Shown here piece by piece: positions 7,491 to 17,023 of a stretch of DNA of 64,000 nucleotides. The stretch comes from Arthrobacter sp. MYb229 (GTDB taxonomy: Bacteria > Actinomycetota > Actinomycetes > Actinomycetales > Micrococcaceae): NCBI RefSeq assembly GCF_002975405.1, contig NZ_PCPS01000003.1, forward strand, positions 248,001-312,000. The letters run 5' to 3'. A model generated the notes under the pieces. The model had not been told where the DNA came from and made no database searches. It saw nothing but the letters and a program-made list of their open reading frames with translations. Position 1 is the first letter of the stretch. Each line of letters opens with the position of its first letter. Made by a program: the position numbers and the translations under genes.

Positions 7491-9671
7491 ATGTCAGAAA
7501 CGACTGCAGGTCAGTGCCCAGTAGTAGGAGCCGGACGCGTTCACCCTACCCAGGGTCATGCGAATACCGAATGGTGGCCAAATAAGCTCAACCTGAAGAT
7601 TCTTTCGAAGAACCAGGAAGCCACCAACCCGCTGGATCCCGACTTCGATTACATCGCTGCCTTCGAGGCGCTGGATCTTGCTGCCGTCAAGGCCGATATT
7701 GCCGAGCTGATGACCAAGTCCTACGACTGGTGGCCAGCTGACTTCGGTCACTACGGTCCGTTCTTCATCCGCATGGCGTGGCACGCGGCGGGCACCTACC
7801 GCTCGCATGACGGCCGCGGTGGTGCAGGCGCCGGTCAGCAGCGTTTCGCGCCATTGAACTCCTGGCCGGATAACGTGAACCTGGACAAGGCACGTCGCCT
7901 ACTATGGCCAGTGAAGAAGAAGTATGGCCAGTCGCTGTCCTGGGCAGACCTGATCGTGCTGACCGGCAACGTGGCCCTTGAAGACATGGGCTTCGAAACC
8001 TTCGGTTTCGCCGGCGGCCGCAAGGACGTTTGGGAAGCTGACGACGACATTTACTGGGGCCCGGAAAAGGTCTGGCTGGAAAGCGAACGCTACACCGGCG
8101 CACGCAACCTGGAGGCGCCGCTGGCAGCAGTCCAGATGGGTCTGATCTACGTAAACCCAGAGGGTCCAGATGGCGTGGCAGATCCATTGGCCTCGGCCAT
8201 CGATATCCGCGAAACCTTCCGCCGCATGGGCATGGACGACGAGGAAACCGTCGCGCTGATCGCCGGCGGCCACACCTTCGGCAAGACCCACGGCGCCAGC
8301 GCCGAATCCCACAAGGGCGAAGACCCGGAGTCGGCTCCGCTGGAGATGCAGGGGCTGGGCTGGAAGTCCACCCACGGCACCGGGCACGGCGATGACACCA
8401 TCGGCTCGGGCTTGGAAGTCACTTGGACCTACCACCCAACCCGTTGGGACAACGAGTTCTTCCACATCCTCTTCGCCTACGAGTGGGAGCTGTTCTACTC
8501 CGAGGCCGGCGCGCAGCAGTGGCGCCCGAAGGACGGGGCAGGCGACGACATGGTGCCAATGGCCCACAACGCAGCCGCACGCCGCGAACCACGCATGCTG
8601 ACCAGTGACCTGGCGCTGCGCTTCGACCCGATCTACGGTCCGATCTCCGAGGAGTTCAAGAACAACCAGGAGAAGTTCGCCGATGCCTTCGGCCGCGCCT
8701 GGTTCAAGCTGACCCACCGCGACATGGGCCCGAAGTCCCGCTACTTCGGCCCAGAAGTTCCGGCAGAGGACCTCACCTGGCAGGATCCCTTGCCGGCAGC
8801 ACCGGAGGTCACCCTGGGTGACACCGAGATCGCCGCATTGAAGTCCCTGATCGCCGAATCCGGGCTGTCGGTTCAGCAGCTGGTTTCCACCGCGTGGAAG
8901 GCCGCAGCAAGCTTCCGCTCCTCGGACAAGCGTGGCGGCGCCAACGGCGGTCGCATCCGTCTGGAACCACAGGTTTCTTGGACGGTGAACCAGCCTGAGC
9001 AGCTCAAGCCGGTCATCGCGGCGCTGGAAAGCATCGTTGACGAATTCAACGCGACCTCGGCCGTGAAGGCTTCCTTCGCCGACGTTGTGGTTTTGGCCGG
9101 CAACGTAGGTGTCGAGCAGGCAGCGCTGGCCGCCGGCCAGCAGCTAAGCGTTCCGTTCACTCCGGGGCGCGTTGACGCAACCCAGGAGCAGACCGACGTG
9201 GAGCAGTTCGCCTGGCTGGAGCCGGTAGCCGACGGCTTCCGCAACTACGATTCGGGCTTCCTGCAGCTGCCTTCCGAGTACCTGCTGCTGGACCGCGCCA
9301 ACCTGCTGGGCTTGACCGCCCCGGAGACGACCGTGCTCCTTGGCGGCCTGCGCGTACTGGGCAACAACTGGGACGGTTCGAACACCGGTGTCTTCACCGA
9401 TACCCCGGGCGCGTTGACCAACGACTTCTTCGCGAACTTGTTGGAGCTGGGTCTCGAGTGGACCCCGGACGCCGAGGAGAAGACCTACTCGACCACCGAC
9501 GGCCGCTGGGTTGGCAGCCGCGTTGATCTGGTCTTCGGCTCGAACTCCGAGCTGCGTGCACTGGCCGAGGTTTACGCCGCGGACGATGCCAAGGAGAAGT
9601 TCGCCAAGGACTTCGCCGCAGCATGGGCCAAGCTCATGGATGCCGACCGCTTCGAACTGCGCAATAAGTAG
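7491..9671 (+). CDS. katG: Catalase-peroxidase KatG
   Basis: This 726-residue bifunctional haem enzyme destroys hydrogen peroxide. The N-terminal active domain carries the distal residues in [11 protein letters not shown] (Arg94, Trp97, His98), the Tyr of the Met-Tyr-Trp adduct in [10 protein letters not shown], and the proximal His in [12 protein letters not shown]. The C-terminal half is the usual degenerate duplicate ([12 protein letters not shown]). The length is normal. A good SD (GGAAGGA) precedes ATG 7491. It is expected to be co-regulated with furA. Confidence 0.97.
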   Translation: MSETTAGQCPVVGAGRVHPTQGHANTEWWPNKLNLKILSKNQEATNPLDPDFDYIAAFEALDLAAVKADIAELMTKSYDWWPADFGHYGPFFIRMAWHAAGTYRSHDGRGGAGAGQQRFAPLNSWPDNVNLDKARRLLWPVKKKYGQSLSWADLIVLTGNVALEDMGFETFGFAGGRKDVWEADDDIYWGPEKVWLESERYTGARNLEAPLAAVQMGLIYVNPEGPDGVADPLASAIDIRETFRRMGMDDEETVALIAGGHTFGKTHGASAESHKGEDPESAPLEMQGLGWKSTHGTGHGDDTIGSGLEVTWTYHPTRWDNEFFHILFAYEWELFYSEAGAQQWRPKDGAGDDMVPMAHNAAARREPRMLTSDLALRFDPIYGPISEEFKNNQEKFADAFGRAWFKLTHRDMGPKSRYFGPEVPAEDLTWQDPLPAAPEVTLGDTEIAALKSLIAESGLSVQQLVSTAWKAAASFRSSDKRGGANGGRIRLEPQVSWTVNQPEQLKPVIAALESIVDEFNATSAVKASFADVVVLAGNVGVEQAALAAGQQLSVPFTPGRVDATQEQTDVEQFAWLEPVADGFRNYDSGFLQLPSEYLLLDRANLLGLTAPETTVLLGGLRVLGNNWDGSNTGVFTDTPGALTNDFFANLLELGLEWTPDAEEKTYSTTDGRWVGSRVDLVFGSNSELRALAEVYAADDAKEKFAKDFAAAWAKLMDADRFELRNK

Positions 9672-9688
9672 TTTCTAGCCTCATGACA

Positions 9689-9727
9689 ATGGCCGCCACC
9701 CCTTGCGGGGTGGCGGCCATCGTTGTT
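9689..9727 (+). terminator. Intrinsic terminator after katG
   Basis: A 14-bp GC-rich stem (ATGGCCGCCACCCC at 9689-9702 and its complement at 9707-9720) has a TTGC loop and is followed by a short T-rich sequence. It ends the furA-katG transcript and may also serve converging glpX. Confidence 0.85.
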
Positions 9728-9826
9728 GAATGGGCCTCGAGGGAACGCTTCCAAATCGTTGGCTTGCTGCGACGCCGCCACGCCATTGCGCATGACCGTG
9801 CCGCCTTGGTTATTGGGGCTTAGCCG

Positions 9827-10801
9827 CTACGCCCATTTGCTGGTTGAATGCTCCGCATCGATCACGCGAACCGTTCGGGATTTCGAGCGCATCACGATCG
9901 ATTGTGTGTGAATAGTCCGCGGCCCGGTCCGCAGCCCCTGCAGCAAGTCACCGTCGGTGATGCCCGTGGCCGCGAAATAACAGTTGTCGCTGCGGACCAA
10001 GTCACCGGTGGAATACACCTTATCCATATCCAGGCCCGCAGCCAGGCCGCGTTCGCGCTCTTCGTCGCTGGTTGGATGCATCCGTCCCTGGATAACCCCG
10101 CCGAGGGCCTTGATGGCGCACGCGGTGATCACGCCTTCCGGAGAGCCGCCAACGCCCATCAACGCGTCGATGCCGGATCCTTCACGCACCGCCGCGATCG
10201 CCGCTGCCACATCACCGTCGACCAGTGCCTTGGTCCGAGCGCCAGACGCATGAATTTCTTGAACCAGATTCTGGTGCCGTTCACGATCGAGCACGCTCAC
10301 CGTCAACTGGCGAATATCGACTGACTTTGCCTTCGCGATCAACCGCAGGTTTTCCTTCACCGGCAACCGCAAATCCACGTATTCCGCGGCTTCGGGGCCG
10401 GTCACCAACTTCTCCATATAGAACACCGAAGAGGCATCGAGCATCGACCCGGCATCGGCGACGGCCAGCACGGACAGGGCATTTTCGAGGCCCATGGCGG
10501 TCAGCCGGGTGCCATCGATCGGGTCGACTGCCACATCGCATTTCGCGCCCTCACCGGTGCCCACGCGTTCACCGTTGAACAACATGGGTGCCTGGTCTTT
10601 TTCGCCCTCGCCGATCACCACGGTCCCGTCGAAACGCACCGAGGAAAGCAGCGAACGCATCGCGTCCACGGCGGCCCCATCTGCGCGCAGCTTGTCCCCC
10701 GCCCCCACCCACGGGCCAGCGGCAATTGCCGCCGCTTCGGTCGCCCGCACCAGCTCCAAGGCCAGGTTTCGGTCGGCATGCAGAGAAGAAATATCAGGCA
10801 T
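9827..10801 (-). CDS. glpX: Class II fructose-1,6-bisphosphatase GlpX
   Basis: This 324-residue cytoplasmic phosphatase converts fructose-1,6-bisphosphate to fructose-6-phosphate in gluconeogenesis. Class II hallmarks are the metal-binding VIGEGEKDQAPMLFNGE, DPIDGT and GVGGSPEGVI. The length is normal. It stands alone, convergent with katG. Together with fba at 48 kb it covers the lower gluconeogenic steps. Confidence 0.95.
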   Translation of the reverse strand: MPDISSLHADRNLALELVRATEAAAIAAGPWVGAGDKLRADGAAVDAMRSLLSSVRFDGTVVIGEGEKDQAPMLFNGERVGTGEGAKCDVAVDPIDGTRLTAMGLENALSVLAVADAGSMLDASSVFYMEKLVTGPEAAEYVDLRLPVKENLRLIAKAKSVDIRQLTVSVLDRERHQNLVQEIHASGARTKALVDGDVAAAIAAVREGSGIDALMGVGGSPEGVITACAIKALGGVIQGRMHPTSDEERERGLAAGLDMDKVYSTGDLVRSDNCYFAATGITDGDLLQGLRTGPRTIHTQSIVMRSKSRTVRVIDAEHSTSKWA

Positions 10802-10886
10802 CAGATCAACTGCTTTCTACTACGTGGGCCCTTGCAGGACCTAATTTTTGAACCACAGGCAGGCTCCGGGGCAATAGCCTTCGACG

Positions 10887-12164
10887 TTATGCCGAAGAAG
10901 ATGAGTCTGCGCGGTACTTCCGGTTACGCACTGCGAGGATCAGGGCACCAATCACGGCGGCAAGCAGCGAGCCGCACAGCACCCCGACCTTGACATACTG
11001 CGCTTCGGCACCGTCTGAGCCAAAGGCAAGTTCACCAACCAGCAGCGAGACCGTGAAGCCGATTCCGGCGACGAAGGCCATCCCGAGCACGTCCACCCAC
11101 TTGATCGACCGGTCCAGCGTGATCCCCGGAATCCTCGTGACCAGGAAGGTGGAGGCGGTGATGCCAATGGATTTACCCAGCACCAGGCCGGCAATGATGC
11201 CTATGGCCACCGGGCTGAGCAGTGACTCGGTGAGCCCCGACAGCCCTCCCACGGCCACGCCCGCGGCGAAGAACGCGAACACGGGGATGGCGATCACCGA
11301 TGAGGGTACGCTCCAGCGGTCCGCAAAATGCGCCGCCAACCCGTCATATACGGGTTGGCCCTCTTTGGTCGTGCCGATCTTCACTCGCGCCCGCGACGTC
11401 GCGACCACCGGGACCATGAAACCTAGCAGCACCCCGGCCACGGTCGCGTGGATACCCGAAGCGTGCACCAGCGCCCACACCGCGATACCTAGCGGCATCA
11501 GGATCCACCACGCACGCACGCCGCGCTGCACGGCGAGCGCAAACACCAACAGCGGAATCACGGCCAGCGCCAGCGGCAGCCACGCTAGATCGTCGGTGTA
11601 GAAGATCGCGATGATCGAAATCGCCAAGAGGTCGTCAACTACCGCCAGGGTCAGCAAGAACGTGCGGAGCGCCGGTGGGAGGAACTTTCCGACTACTGCG
11701 ATAACCGCGACCGCGAAGGCAATATCGGTGGCGGCAGGAATCGCCCAGCCGTTGATCGCGTCGCTCCCGGAGCTGGTGATCACCCACGCGTAGAACAGCG
11801 CCGGCAGGGCTACGCCGCCGACTGCGGCAGCGATGGGGACCAATGCGGTGCGCGGGTTGCGAAGCTTGCCGACAACGAACTCTTCCTTCAATTCCAGGCC
11901 GACCACGAAGAAGAAGATTGCCAGCAGCCCGTCGGCTGCCCACGTGCCTACCGAAAGATTCAGGTGCAGTGCCTCGGGGCCGAAGGTGAAGTTCCGTAGA
12001 TCCTCATACCAGGACGCGGCAGGGGAATTGGCAAGGATCAGGGCAGCAACCGTTGCGCACAGCAGCAACAAGCCGCCGACCGAGTCTTGCTTTAATGTTT
12101 GGTGGATTCCACGCCAGATGGAATGGGGTGCTTGACGGATAACGTCGGAAGAAGGGTGCGACAA
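10887..12164 (-). CDS. nhaA: Na+/H+ antiporter NhaA
   Basis: This 425-residue inner-membrane antiporter has about 12 hydrophobic segments. The ion-binding region shows AIPAATDIAFA and LAVVDDLLAI, matching the two essential aspartates of the NhaA family. The start is an uncommon TTG at 12164; an in-frame stop lies a few codons upstream and no ATG/GTG fits better. It lies alone on the minus strand behind a structured leader. It expels sodium in exchange for protons and supports salt and pH homeostasis. Confidence 0.94.
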   Translation of the reverse strand: MSHPSSDVIRQAPHSIWRGIHQTLKQDSVGGLLLLCATVAALILANSPAASWYEDLRNFTFGPEALHLNLSVGTWAADGLLAIFFFVVGLELKEEFVVGKLRNPRTALVPIAAAVGGVALPALFYAWVITSSGSDAINGWAIPAATDIAFAVAVIAVVGKFLPPALRTFLLTLAVVDDLLAISIIAIFYTDDLAWLPLALAVIPLLVFALAVQRGVRAWWILMPLGIAVWALVHASGIHATVAGVLLGFMVPVVATSRARVKIGTTKEGQPVYDGLAAHFADRWSVPSSVIAIPVFAFFAAGVAVGGLSGLTESLLSPVAIGIIAGLVLGKSIGITASTFLVTRIPGITLDRSIKWVDVLGMAFVAGIGFTVSLLVGELAFGSDGAEAQYVKVGVLCGSLLAAVIGALILAVRNRKYRADSSSSA

Positions 12165-12758
12165 AGTAAGGTGTCTTTCTCAGAAGTGGAATGCGGGCGC
12201 GAAGGCGCGCGGAATCCACTGATCAAGAAAGAGAGTAGAGAGCCGCGCAGATTAGGAGCGCGGTGGTGGACAGCCGGCGATTTCGCCATGGGCGTTGGTT
12301 CCCCAGGAACTCATCCACCCGTTAGTGCCGCTAGCCCGTTTGGTCAGCAATTTTGAGTTCGGGAACACGGCAGCGATCAACCGCTGCACGTGGGACGAAA
12401 CCAAAAAGGACATGCTTCAACACTAACATGAACCGGGCAGGCAGCGTTTGGAATACGCCACTAGTGCGGGGCCAGAACAGCCATAGAAAACCTGTTGCCC
12501 GGCCCCGAGGTGGAGGCGTTTTGCAGCGGGGTTCGCTGCTGAATAGTTCCTCGTGTTGCTGACTTGTCAATCACTCACCCGAGCACCGCACCGTCGGAAC
12601 TGAAGGGTGGGGTCGCGTACGCCACCACGCCGATGCTCTTCACTGCGCGGGGCGCCATGCCGCTTGCCGGCTGCAGCGCCTGCCCCGTCAGCCACGGCGA
12701 CTGCGGCCGACGACCAGCACCACCCCTAGGCCCGTGCGGCCCGTCTCCGGGGCTCGGG
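12165..12758. other. 594-bp gap upstream of nhaA with several hairpins, no convincing gene
   Basis: I found no ORF here with recognisable protein features. Visible structure includes an imperfect 15-bp hairpin at about 12186-12219 in the nhaA leader, a GC hairpin CCGCGC/GCGCGG near 12243-12264, and a long two-part hairpin at 12468-12506 (GGGGCC/GGCCCC outer and AACAG/CTGTT inner stems). The nhaA promoter must lie in the left part. The right part lies downstream of the alkyltransferase gene and may hold its terminator. Confidence 0.4.
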
Positions 12759-13388
12759 CTAGAAAAGGACCGGGGCGTCCTCTGAACGATCCGGATTTTC
12801 CATCCGGAGCAGGTAGGTCTTGGTCTGCAGCCCACCCAGATAGCCGCCGAGCGAACCATCGGTGCGCAGGACTCGGTGGCAGGGCAGGACGATGGGCAGC
12901 GGATTGGTGGCGCATGCCGATCCAACCGCGCGCACCGCCTTGGGCTTGCCGAGCCTTTCGGCCATCCGGGCATAGCTCCAGGTTTCGCCGTAGCCTATCT
13001 GGCTCAGTTCCAGCTGGACTTGCCTGCGGAATTCGGTCGAGAGGCGCAGGTCCAAGGGCACTTCGAATTCCTGCCGTTCCCCGGCAAAGTACTCTTCGAG
13101 CTGCCAGGCGGCATTGTCCAATTTTGCTGGCGCGCGCAAGATCCGCGCACCCACTTTGTCGGACAGGATGTCGAGGATCGATTCATGCCCCTCGCTTTCG
13201 AAGGCGACCCGAACCAGCCCCACCTCCGTGCAGGCCATGAGCAGCCGTCCGATAGGCGAATCGACTACCCGATAGGCGATATCGATCAACTGCCGCTCCC
13301 CCGCGCTGCGCTCCAGGCGCGTATGGAGCTCACCCAGCAGCTGTGCCTCGGATGAGGTCGGGTTGGAGTCTGGAGTTTGCGTGTTCAT
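12759..13388 (-). CDS. ogt: O6-methylguanine-DNA methyltransferase
   Basis: This 209-residue suicide DNA-repair protein removes alkyl groups from O6-alkylguanine. The acceptor motif PCHRV is present in LPIVLPCHRVLRTDGSLGGYLGG; the DNA-binding part (AVRAVGSACATNP) precedes it, and an N-terminal Ada/Ogt domain covers about 40-110. Its start overlaps the stop of the sigma-factor gene by 4 nt (ATGA), so the two are translationally coupled. Confidence 0.93.
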   Translation of the reverse strand: MNTQTPDSNPTSSEAQLLGELHTRLERSAGERQLIDIAYRVVDSPIGRLLMACTEVGLVRVAFESEGHESILDILSDKVGARILRAPAKLDNAAWQLEEYFAGERQEFEVPLDLRLSTEFRRQVQLELSQIGYGETWSYARMAERLGKPKAVRAVGSACATNPLPIVLPCHRVLRTDGSLGGYLGGLQTKTYLLRMENPDRSEDAPVLF

Positions 13389-13885
13389 CGGTCGCCTCCT
13401 GGCAGTTGATCCTGCGACAGGTGGGTTCGCAGGTTCTTGATTCCGTCGGCTGAAGCACGCCGGGCAGCATCCGCGCTGCCGGAGAGAATCTCAGCGATTT
13501 GGGCATAGCTGAGCCCACCCAGATAACGGTAGGCCACGACCAGCCGTTGCTTTTCGGGCAGCAGCTTCACCGCCTGCCACAGCTCCAGGTTTGCCACGTG
13601 GTCCTCCGCGCTGGTTTCGGTCGATACGCGTTTGGGCGGCTCGACCTCTGCCTGGCTGAGTTCTGGCTTGTGCCGGCGGAGTTCATCGATGGCCCTGCGG
13701 TGGGCGATGCGCACCAGCCACGCTTGGACATTCGCCTCCTCATCCAGCTCCGGGTACGCCTTCAGCGCGGAGAGAAACGTTTCGGACCAGGCATCCTGTG
13801 CGCGGTGTTCATCGAGCAGGGCGCGGCAAACCCGAAGGACGCTCAGCCCGTGGGCCTGGACGATGCGTTCAAATGGTTGTTTCAT
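13385..13885 (-). CDS. RNA polymerase sigma-70 family factor (ECF-like)
   Basis: This 166-residue two-domain sigma factor has region 2 at about 10-75 (AQDAWSETFLSALKAYPEL, AWLVRIAHRRAIDELRR) and region 4 at about 105-155 (LPEKQRLVVAYRYLGGLSYAQIAEIL). The SD GGAG lies before ATG 13885. No anti-sigma gene is adjacent; instead it is coupled by ATGA to the alkylguanine repair gene, suggesting a link to alkylation or DNA-damage stress (inference). It may recognise its own promoter. Confidence 0.88.
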   Translation of the reverse strand: MKQPFERIVQAHGLSVLRVCRALLDEHRAQDAWSETFLSALKAYPELDEEANVQAWLVRIAHRRAIDELRRHKPELSQAEVEPPKRVSTETSAEDHVANLELWQAVKLLPEKQRLVVAYRYLGGLSYAQIAEILSGSADAARRASADGIKNLRTHLSQDQLPGGDR

Positions 13886-13933
13886 GCTGCTCCTGATTCG
13901 GTGCTGTCACCATGTAAACGTACCGCCGCGATG

Positions 13934-13957
13934 TTTTGTGAGGTTTTGTGAGGTTTT
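13934..13957. repeat. 10-bp tandem direct repeats upstream of the sigma gene
   Basis: TTTTGTGAGG occurs twice in tandem (13934-13943, 13944-13953), followed by TTTT, about 50 bp upstream of the sigma-factor start. The 10-bp spacing puts the copies on one face of the helix, as expected for a direct-repeat protein site. The function is not known. Confidence 0.6.
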
Positions 13958-14084
13958 TTCTTTAAGCGAGATTCTCCGCAGTAGCCTGGCGGTGGTGGAG
14001 CAGCGCCGGCCCGGTACCGGGCAGAGAACCGGGAGGAACCGCTTGGTGCATCCGGCGTTTTTCCGTGCATGCGTCCGTTTTAAT

Positions 14085-14132
14085 CCAGGCTGGCTCGGTT
14101 GCGGCTCCAGGCTGGCTCGGTTGCGGCTCCAG
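14085..14132. repeat. 22-bp tandem repeat, 2.2 copies
   Basis: The unit CCAGGCTGGCTCGGTTGCGG plus CT is repeated exactly (14085-14106, 14107-14128) and followed by CCAG. It lies in the gap between the converging 5' side of the sigma gene and the 3' end of the phosphatase gene. It is non-coding as far as I can see. Confidence 0.8.
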
Positions 14133-14170
14133 ACAGCGCCAGGTTGCGCGGAGTTGGGTGGAAAACGAGC

Positions 14171-14734
14171 TTAGCGGGCGCCGGCAAGATCGTGTTCCTG
14201 GACGAGCTCGGCGAGCCGGTCAAGGTTGACCGGAATGACTTCGCCATTTTCAACGCCCCGCTCGGCTCGGGTCCCGGCGAGCGCGTCGCGGGTGATGCGC
14301 ATGGCGGCGCCGTGGCTGACCACCAGCATGCGTCGGCCGGGGTTTGCCTGAACCAGCTCGGTCAACGCGAGCAGCATCCGCTGCAGCACCAGTTCACGGC
14401 TCTCGGCTTGTCCCGCCAGCGCAGCCGCTTCCCGCTCGGTCACTTCGATCATGACCCGCCCTTCGAGCGGACCGAAGCCTCGTTCAACCGCCTGAGCAAC
14501 CGGGGCACCGGTGTCGACGCCGAGTTCGGCGGCGATGAGCGCGGCGGTCTCCTGGGCGCGGGACAGCGGGGAGGCGAGCACCAGATCCCAGCCGTCCCCC
14601 ATGAGCGCTCGCCCGGCCGCGCGCGCCTGTTCACGACCGGTCTCGTTCAGCTCGATGTCGGTGCGGCCCTGAAGCCGACCCGCAAGATTCCAGTCGGTCT
14701 GCCCGTGTCGTACCAGTGCTAGCGCGGTGTCCAT
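14171..14734 (-). CDS. Histidine phosphatase family protein (phosphoglycerate-mutase-like)
   Basis: This 187-residue protein has the RHG signature at its start (LALVRHGQTDWN), the second catalytic block ASPLSRAQETA, the acid/base Glu around EVTEREAAAL and the second His in VVSHGAAMR. The substrate of this broad family cannot be told. I start it at ATG 14734, which puts the RHG motif near the N-terminus; the frame is open further upstream. A -10-like TATGCT (14741-14746, minus strand) ends 6 nt before this ATG, suggesting a leaderless mRNA. Confidence 0.85.
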   Translation of the reverse strand: MDTALALVRHGQTDWNLAGRLQGRTDIELNETGREQARAAGRALMGDGWDLVLASPLSRAQETAALIAAELGVDTGAPVAQAVERGFGPLEGRVMIEVTEREAAALAGQAESRELVLQRMLLALTELVQANPGRRMLVVSHGAAMRITRDALAGTRAERGVENGEVIPVNLDRLAELVQEHDLAGAR

Positions 14735-14849
14735 AATTCGAGCATAGGGTAATCGCGCAACCGCACCCGAATCGGCCTGCGCCTTAACCTTCGCAACCTT
14801 AGGACTCATTGTTGGGTCATCCCGGGACATGTTGACAGACTATTACTTA

Positions 14850-14938
14850 CCATCCCGAGCGGCCGAGAGATCTGGTTTGATGACGCCGCAGCAACCTGCC
14901 ACAGCCGGTGGATCAGGTGCTACCGCCAGAACCGATGG
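14850..14938 (+). promoter_or_regulatory. SAM-I type riboswitch upstream of metY
   Basis: P1 arms CCATC (14850-14854) and GATGG (14934-14938) enclose GAGCGGCCGAGAGATCTGG, GACGCCGCAGCAACC and GGTGCTACCGCCAG. This core is nearly identical to the element at 1970. A TTGACA (14832-14837) lies just upstream as a possible -35. In the 88 nt before metY a 7-bp hairpin (GAATCCC 14953-14959, GGGATTC 14982-14988) may be part of the expression platform. It should reduce metY expression when SAM is plentiful. Confidence 0.92.
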
Positions 14939-15026
14939 AGCTGCTTTCCACTGAATCCCAGGGGTTAAGCGACATTGATCCGGGATTCCTGCCGAAGACC
15001 CAGTCGACAAGGAGTCGTAAGCCACC

Positions 15027-16394
15027 ATGGCCGACCACAAGTTTGGATTCCGCACCCGCGCGCTACACGCGGGCGGCACCCCCGACGCCGAGCATGGCGC
15101 ACGCGCCGTGCCGATCTACCAGAGCACCTCATTCGTCTTCAAAGACACCGATGATGCGGCGAACCTTTTCGCCCTGCAGAAATACGGCAACATCTATTCG
15201 CGCATCGGCAATCCCACCGTGGCGGCTTTCGAGGAACGCATGGCCTCCCTCGAAGGCGGCATCGGCGCGGTAGCCACCGGCTCCGGCATGGCAGCCGAGT
15301 TCGTCACCTTCGCGGCGCTGGCACAGGCCGGAGACCACATTGTGGCCTCCTCCAAGCTCTACGGCGGCACCATCACCCAGCTGGACGTCTCCCTGCGCCG
15401 CTTCGGCATCAACACCACCTTCGTCGATTCCAACGAGGCGGCCGACTTCGAGGCTGCCATCCAGGAAAACACCAAGGCCGTCTACACCGAGATCGTGGCG
15501 AACCCCTCCGGCGACATTGCAGACCTGAAGGGCCTGGCCGAGGTGGCGCACCGGCACAACCTGCCGCTGGTGGTCGACTCCACGCTGACCCCGCCGTACC
15601 TGCTGCGCCCTATCGAGCACGGCGCGGACATCGTGATCCACTCGGCTACCAAGTTCATCGGCGGGCACGGCACCACCTTGGGCGGCGTGGTCATCGAGGC
15701 CGGCACCTTCAACTGGGGCAACGGCAAGTTCCCCACCATGACCGAACCGGTGCCGAGCTACGGCAACGTATCCTGGTGGGATAACTTCGGCGAGTACGGC
15801 TTCCTGACCAAGCTGCGCAGCGAACAGCTCCGCGATTTCGGTCCCTCGCTGCCGGCCCAGTCGGCCTTCCAGCTGCTGCAGGGCCTGGAGACGCTGCCGC
15901 AGCGCATGGACAACCACCTGGCCAACGCGAAGCAGATCGCCGCGTGGCTCGAAGCCGATGACCGCGTCAGCTATGTGAACTACGCGGGCCTGGAATCCCA
16001 CCCCCAGCATGAGCGGGCCACCGAATTGCTGCCCCTGGGCGTCGGTTCGGTCTTCAGCTTCGGCGTGAAGGGTGGACGCGCGGCGGGCACCAAGTTCATC
16101 GAGGCATTGCAACTTGCCAGCCACCTGGCGAATATCGGAGATGCGCGCACCCTGGTGCTGCACCCGGGCTCCACCACGCACCAGCAGCTGAGCGCCGAGC
16201 AGATGATTGCCGCCGGCGTTCCGGAGGACCTGATCCGCTTGTCGGTAGGCCTGGAGGACGTCGAAGACATCATCTGGGACCTTGACCAGGCGCTGAGCGC
16301 CTCGCAGGCACAGGCCGCGGCCGAACAGCTCGACATTCCCACCTATGACGGCGCCGCCTGCGCCGTGCCAGCCGCTTCGAAGGGAGCGAACTAA
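15027..16394 (+). CDS. metY: O-acetylhomoserine sulfhydrylase MetY
   Basis: This 455-residue PLP enzyme of the Cys/Met-metabolism family makes homocysteine from O-acetylhomoserine and sulfide. Visible features are FRTRALHAGG at the start, the phosphate-binding ATGSGMAAEF, and the PLP-lysine motif SATKFIGGHGTTLGG around residue 210. The length fits MetY rather than the shorter MetB/MetC. GGAG lies about 12 nt before ATG 15027. SAM riboswitch control fits its place in methionine synthesis. Confidence 0.94.
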   Translation: MADHKFGFRTRALHAGGTPDAEHGARAVPIYQSTSFVFKDTDDAANLFALQKYGNIYSRIGNPTVAAFEERMASLEGGIGAVATGSGMAAEFVTFAALAQAGDHIVASSKLYGGTITQLDVSLRRFGINTTFVDSNEAADFEAAIQENTKAVYTEIVANPSGDIADLKGLAEVAHRHNLPLVVDSTLTPPYLLRPIEHGADIVIHSATKFIGGHGTTLGGVVIEAGTFNWGNGKFPTMTEPVPSYGNVSWWDNFGEYGFLTKLRSEQLRDFGPSLPAQSAFQLLQGLETLPQRMDNHLANAKQIAAWLEADDRVSYVNYAGLESHPQHERATELLPLGVGSVFSFGVKGGRAAGTKFIEALQLASHLANIGDARTLVLHPGSTTHQQLSAEQMIAAGVPEDLIRLSVGLEDVEDIIWDLDQALSASQAQAAAEQLDIPTYDGAACAVPAASKGAN

Positions 16395-16888
16395 TGAGCA
16401 TCGAAGAACGCACCTGGCAGGCGCCCGGCGCGGCCGAACGCCTGCAGATCCTGCGCGATACAAAGGTCATCGCCATCGTTGGCGCCTCGAACAAGCCCTC
16501 GCGTGCGAGCTACTTCGTCGCCACCTACCTGCTGTCCTCCTCGAAGTACACGGTGTACTTCATCAACCCGGTGCTCGACGAGATTCTGGGCCAGCCGGTC
16601 TACAAGTCGCTGGCAGACCTGCCGGAGACCCCGGATCTGGTTGAGGTCTTCCGAAAGCACGATGACCTTCCCGGCGTACTGGATGAGGCCATGGCGGTGG
16701 GCGCGAAAACGCTGTGGCTGCAGCTTGGCTCCTGGCATGAGGAAGTCGCCGCACGCGGCGAGGCGGCGGGCTTGAACGTGGTCATGGATCGTTGCGTCAA
16801 GATTGAGCATGCACGCTTCCACGGCGGCTTGCGCCTGGCCGGATTCAACACCGGAGTCATTTCTTCCAAACGCCAGATACTGGCGTAG
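16394..16888 (+). CDS. CoA-binding protein (YccU/succinyl-CoA-ligase-like fold)
   Basis: This 164-residue protein with a CoA_binding_2 Rossmann fold has VIAIVGASNKPSR (about 25-37), INPVLDEILGQPVY and LGSWHEEVA, and a C-terminal VMDRCVKIEH, as in the YccU group. Its ATG shares one base with the metY stop (TAATG), so it is coupled to metY and under the same riboswitch. The biochemical role of this family is not established. Its place suggests a link to sulfur or acyl-CoA metabolism. Confidence 0.87.
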   Translation: MSIEERTWQAPGAAERLQILRDTKVIAIVGASNKPSRASYFVATYLLSSSKYTVYFINPVLDEILGQPVYKSLADLPETPDLVEVFRKHDDLPGVLDEAMAVGAKTLWLQLGSWHEEVAARGEAAGLNVVMDRCVKIEHARFHGGLRLAGFNTGVISSKRQILA

Positions 16889-16906
16889 AGCTCGGCTTAA
16901 TACCTC

Positions 16907-16955
16907 AATCGGTGGGATCCCTCTGCGGAGGGATCCCACCGATTTTTGTCTTTTA
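16907..16955 (+). terminator. Intrinsic terminator after metY operon
   Basis: A long perfect stem (ATCGGTGGGATCCCTC with its complement across a TGCG loop, 16908-16943) is followed by TTTTTGTCTTTT. This is a strong rho-independent terminator. Confidence 0.95.
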
Positions 16956-17023
16956 AACAGACACTTTTAAACAGAAAACCCCACGCAATCAAAGATTAAT
17001 CCACAATATTTTTGGATTTCATC

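Noticed and set aside
12575-12973. 132-codon ORF running into the alkyltransferase gene
   Set aside because: Overlaps ogt in another frame, low-complexity Arg/Pro/Ser composition, no start signal.
15129-16463. 444-codon minus-strand ORF opposite metY
   Set aside because: Antisense shadow; no conserved motif.
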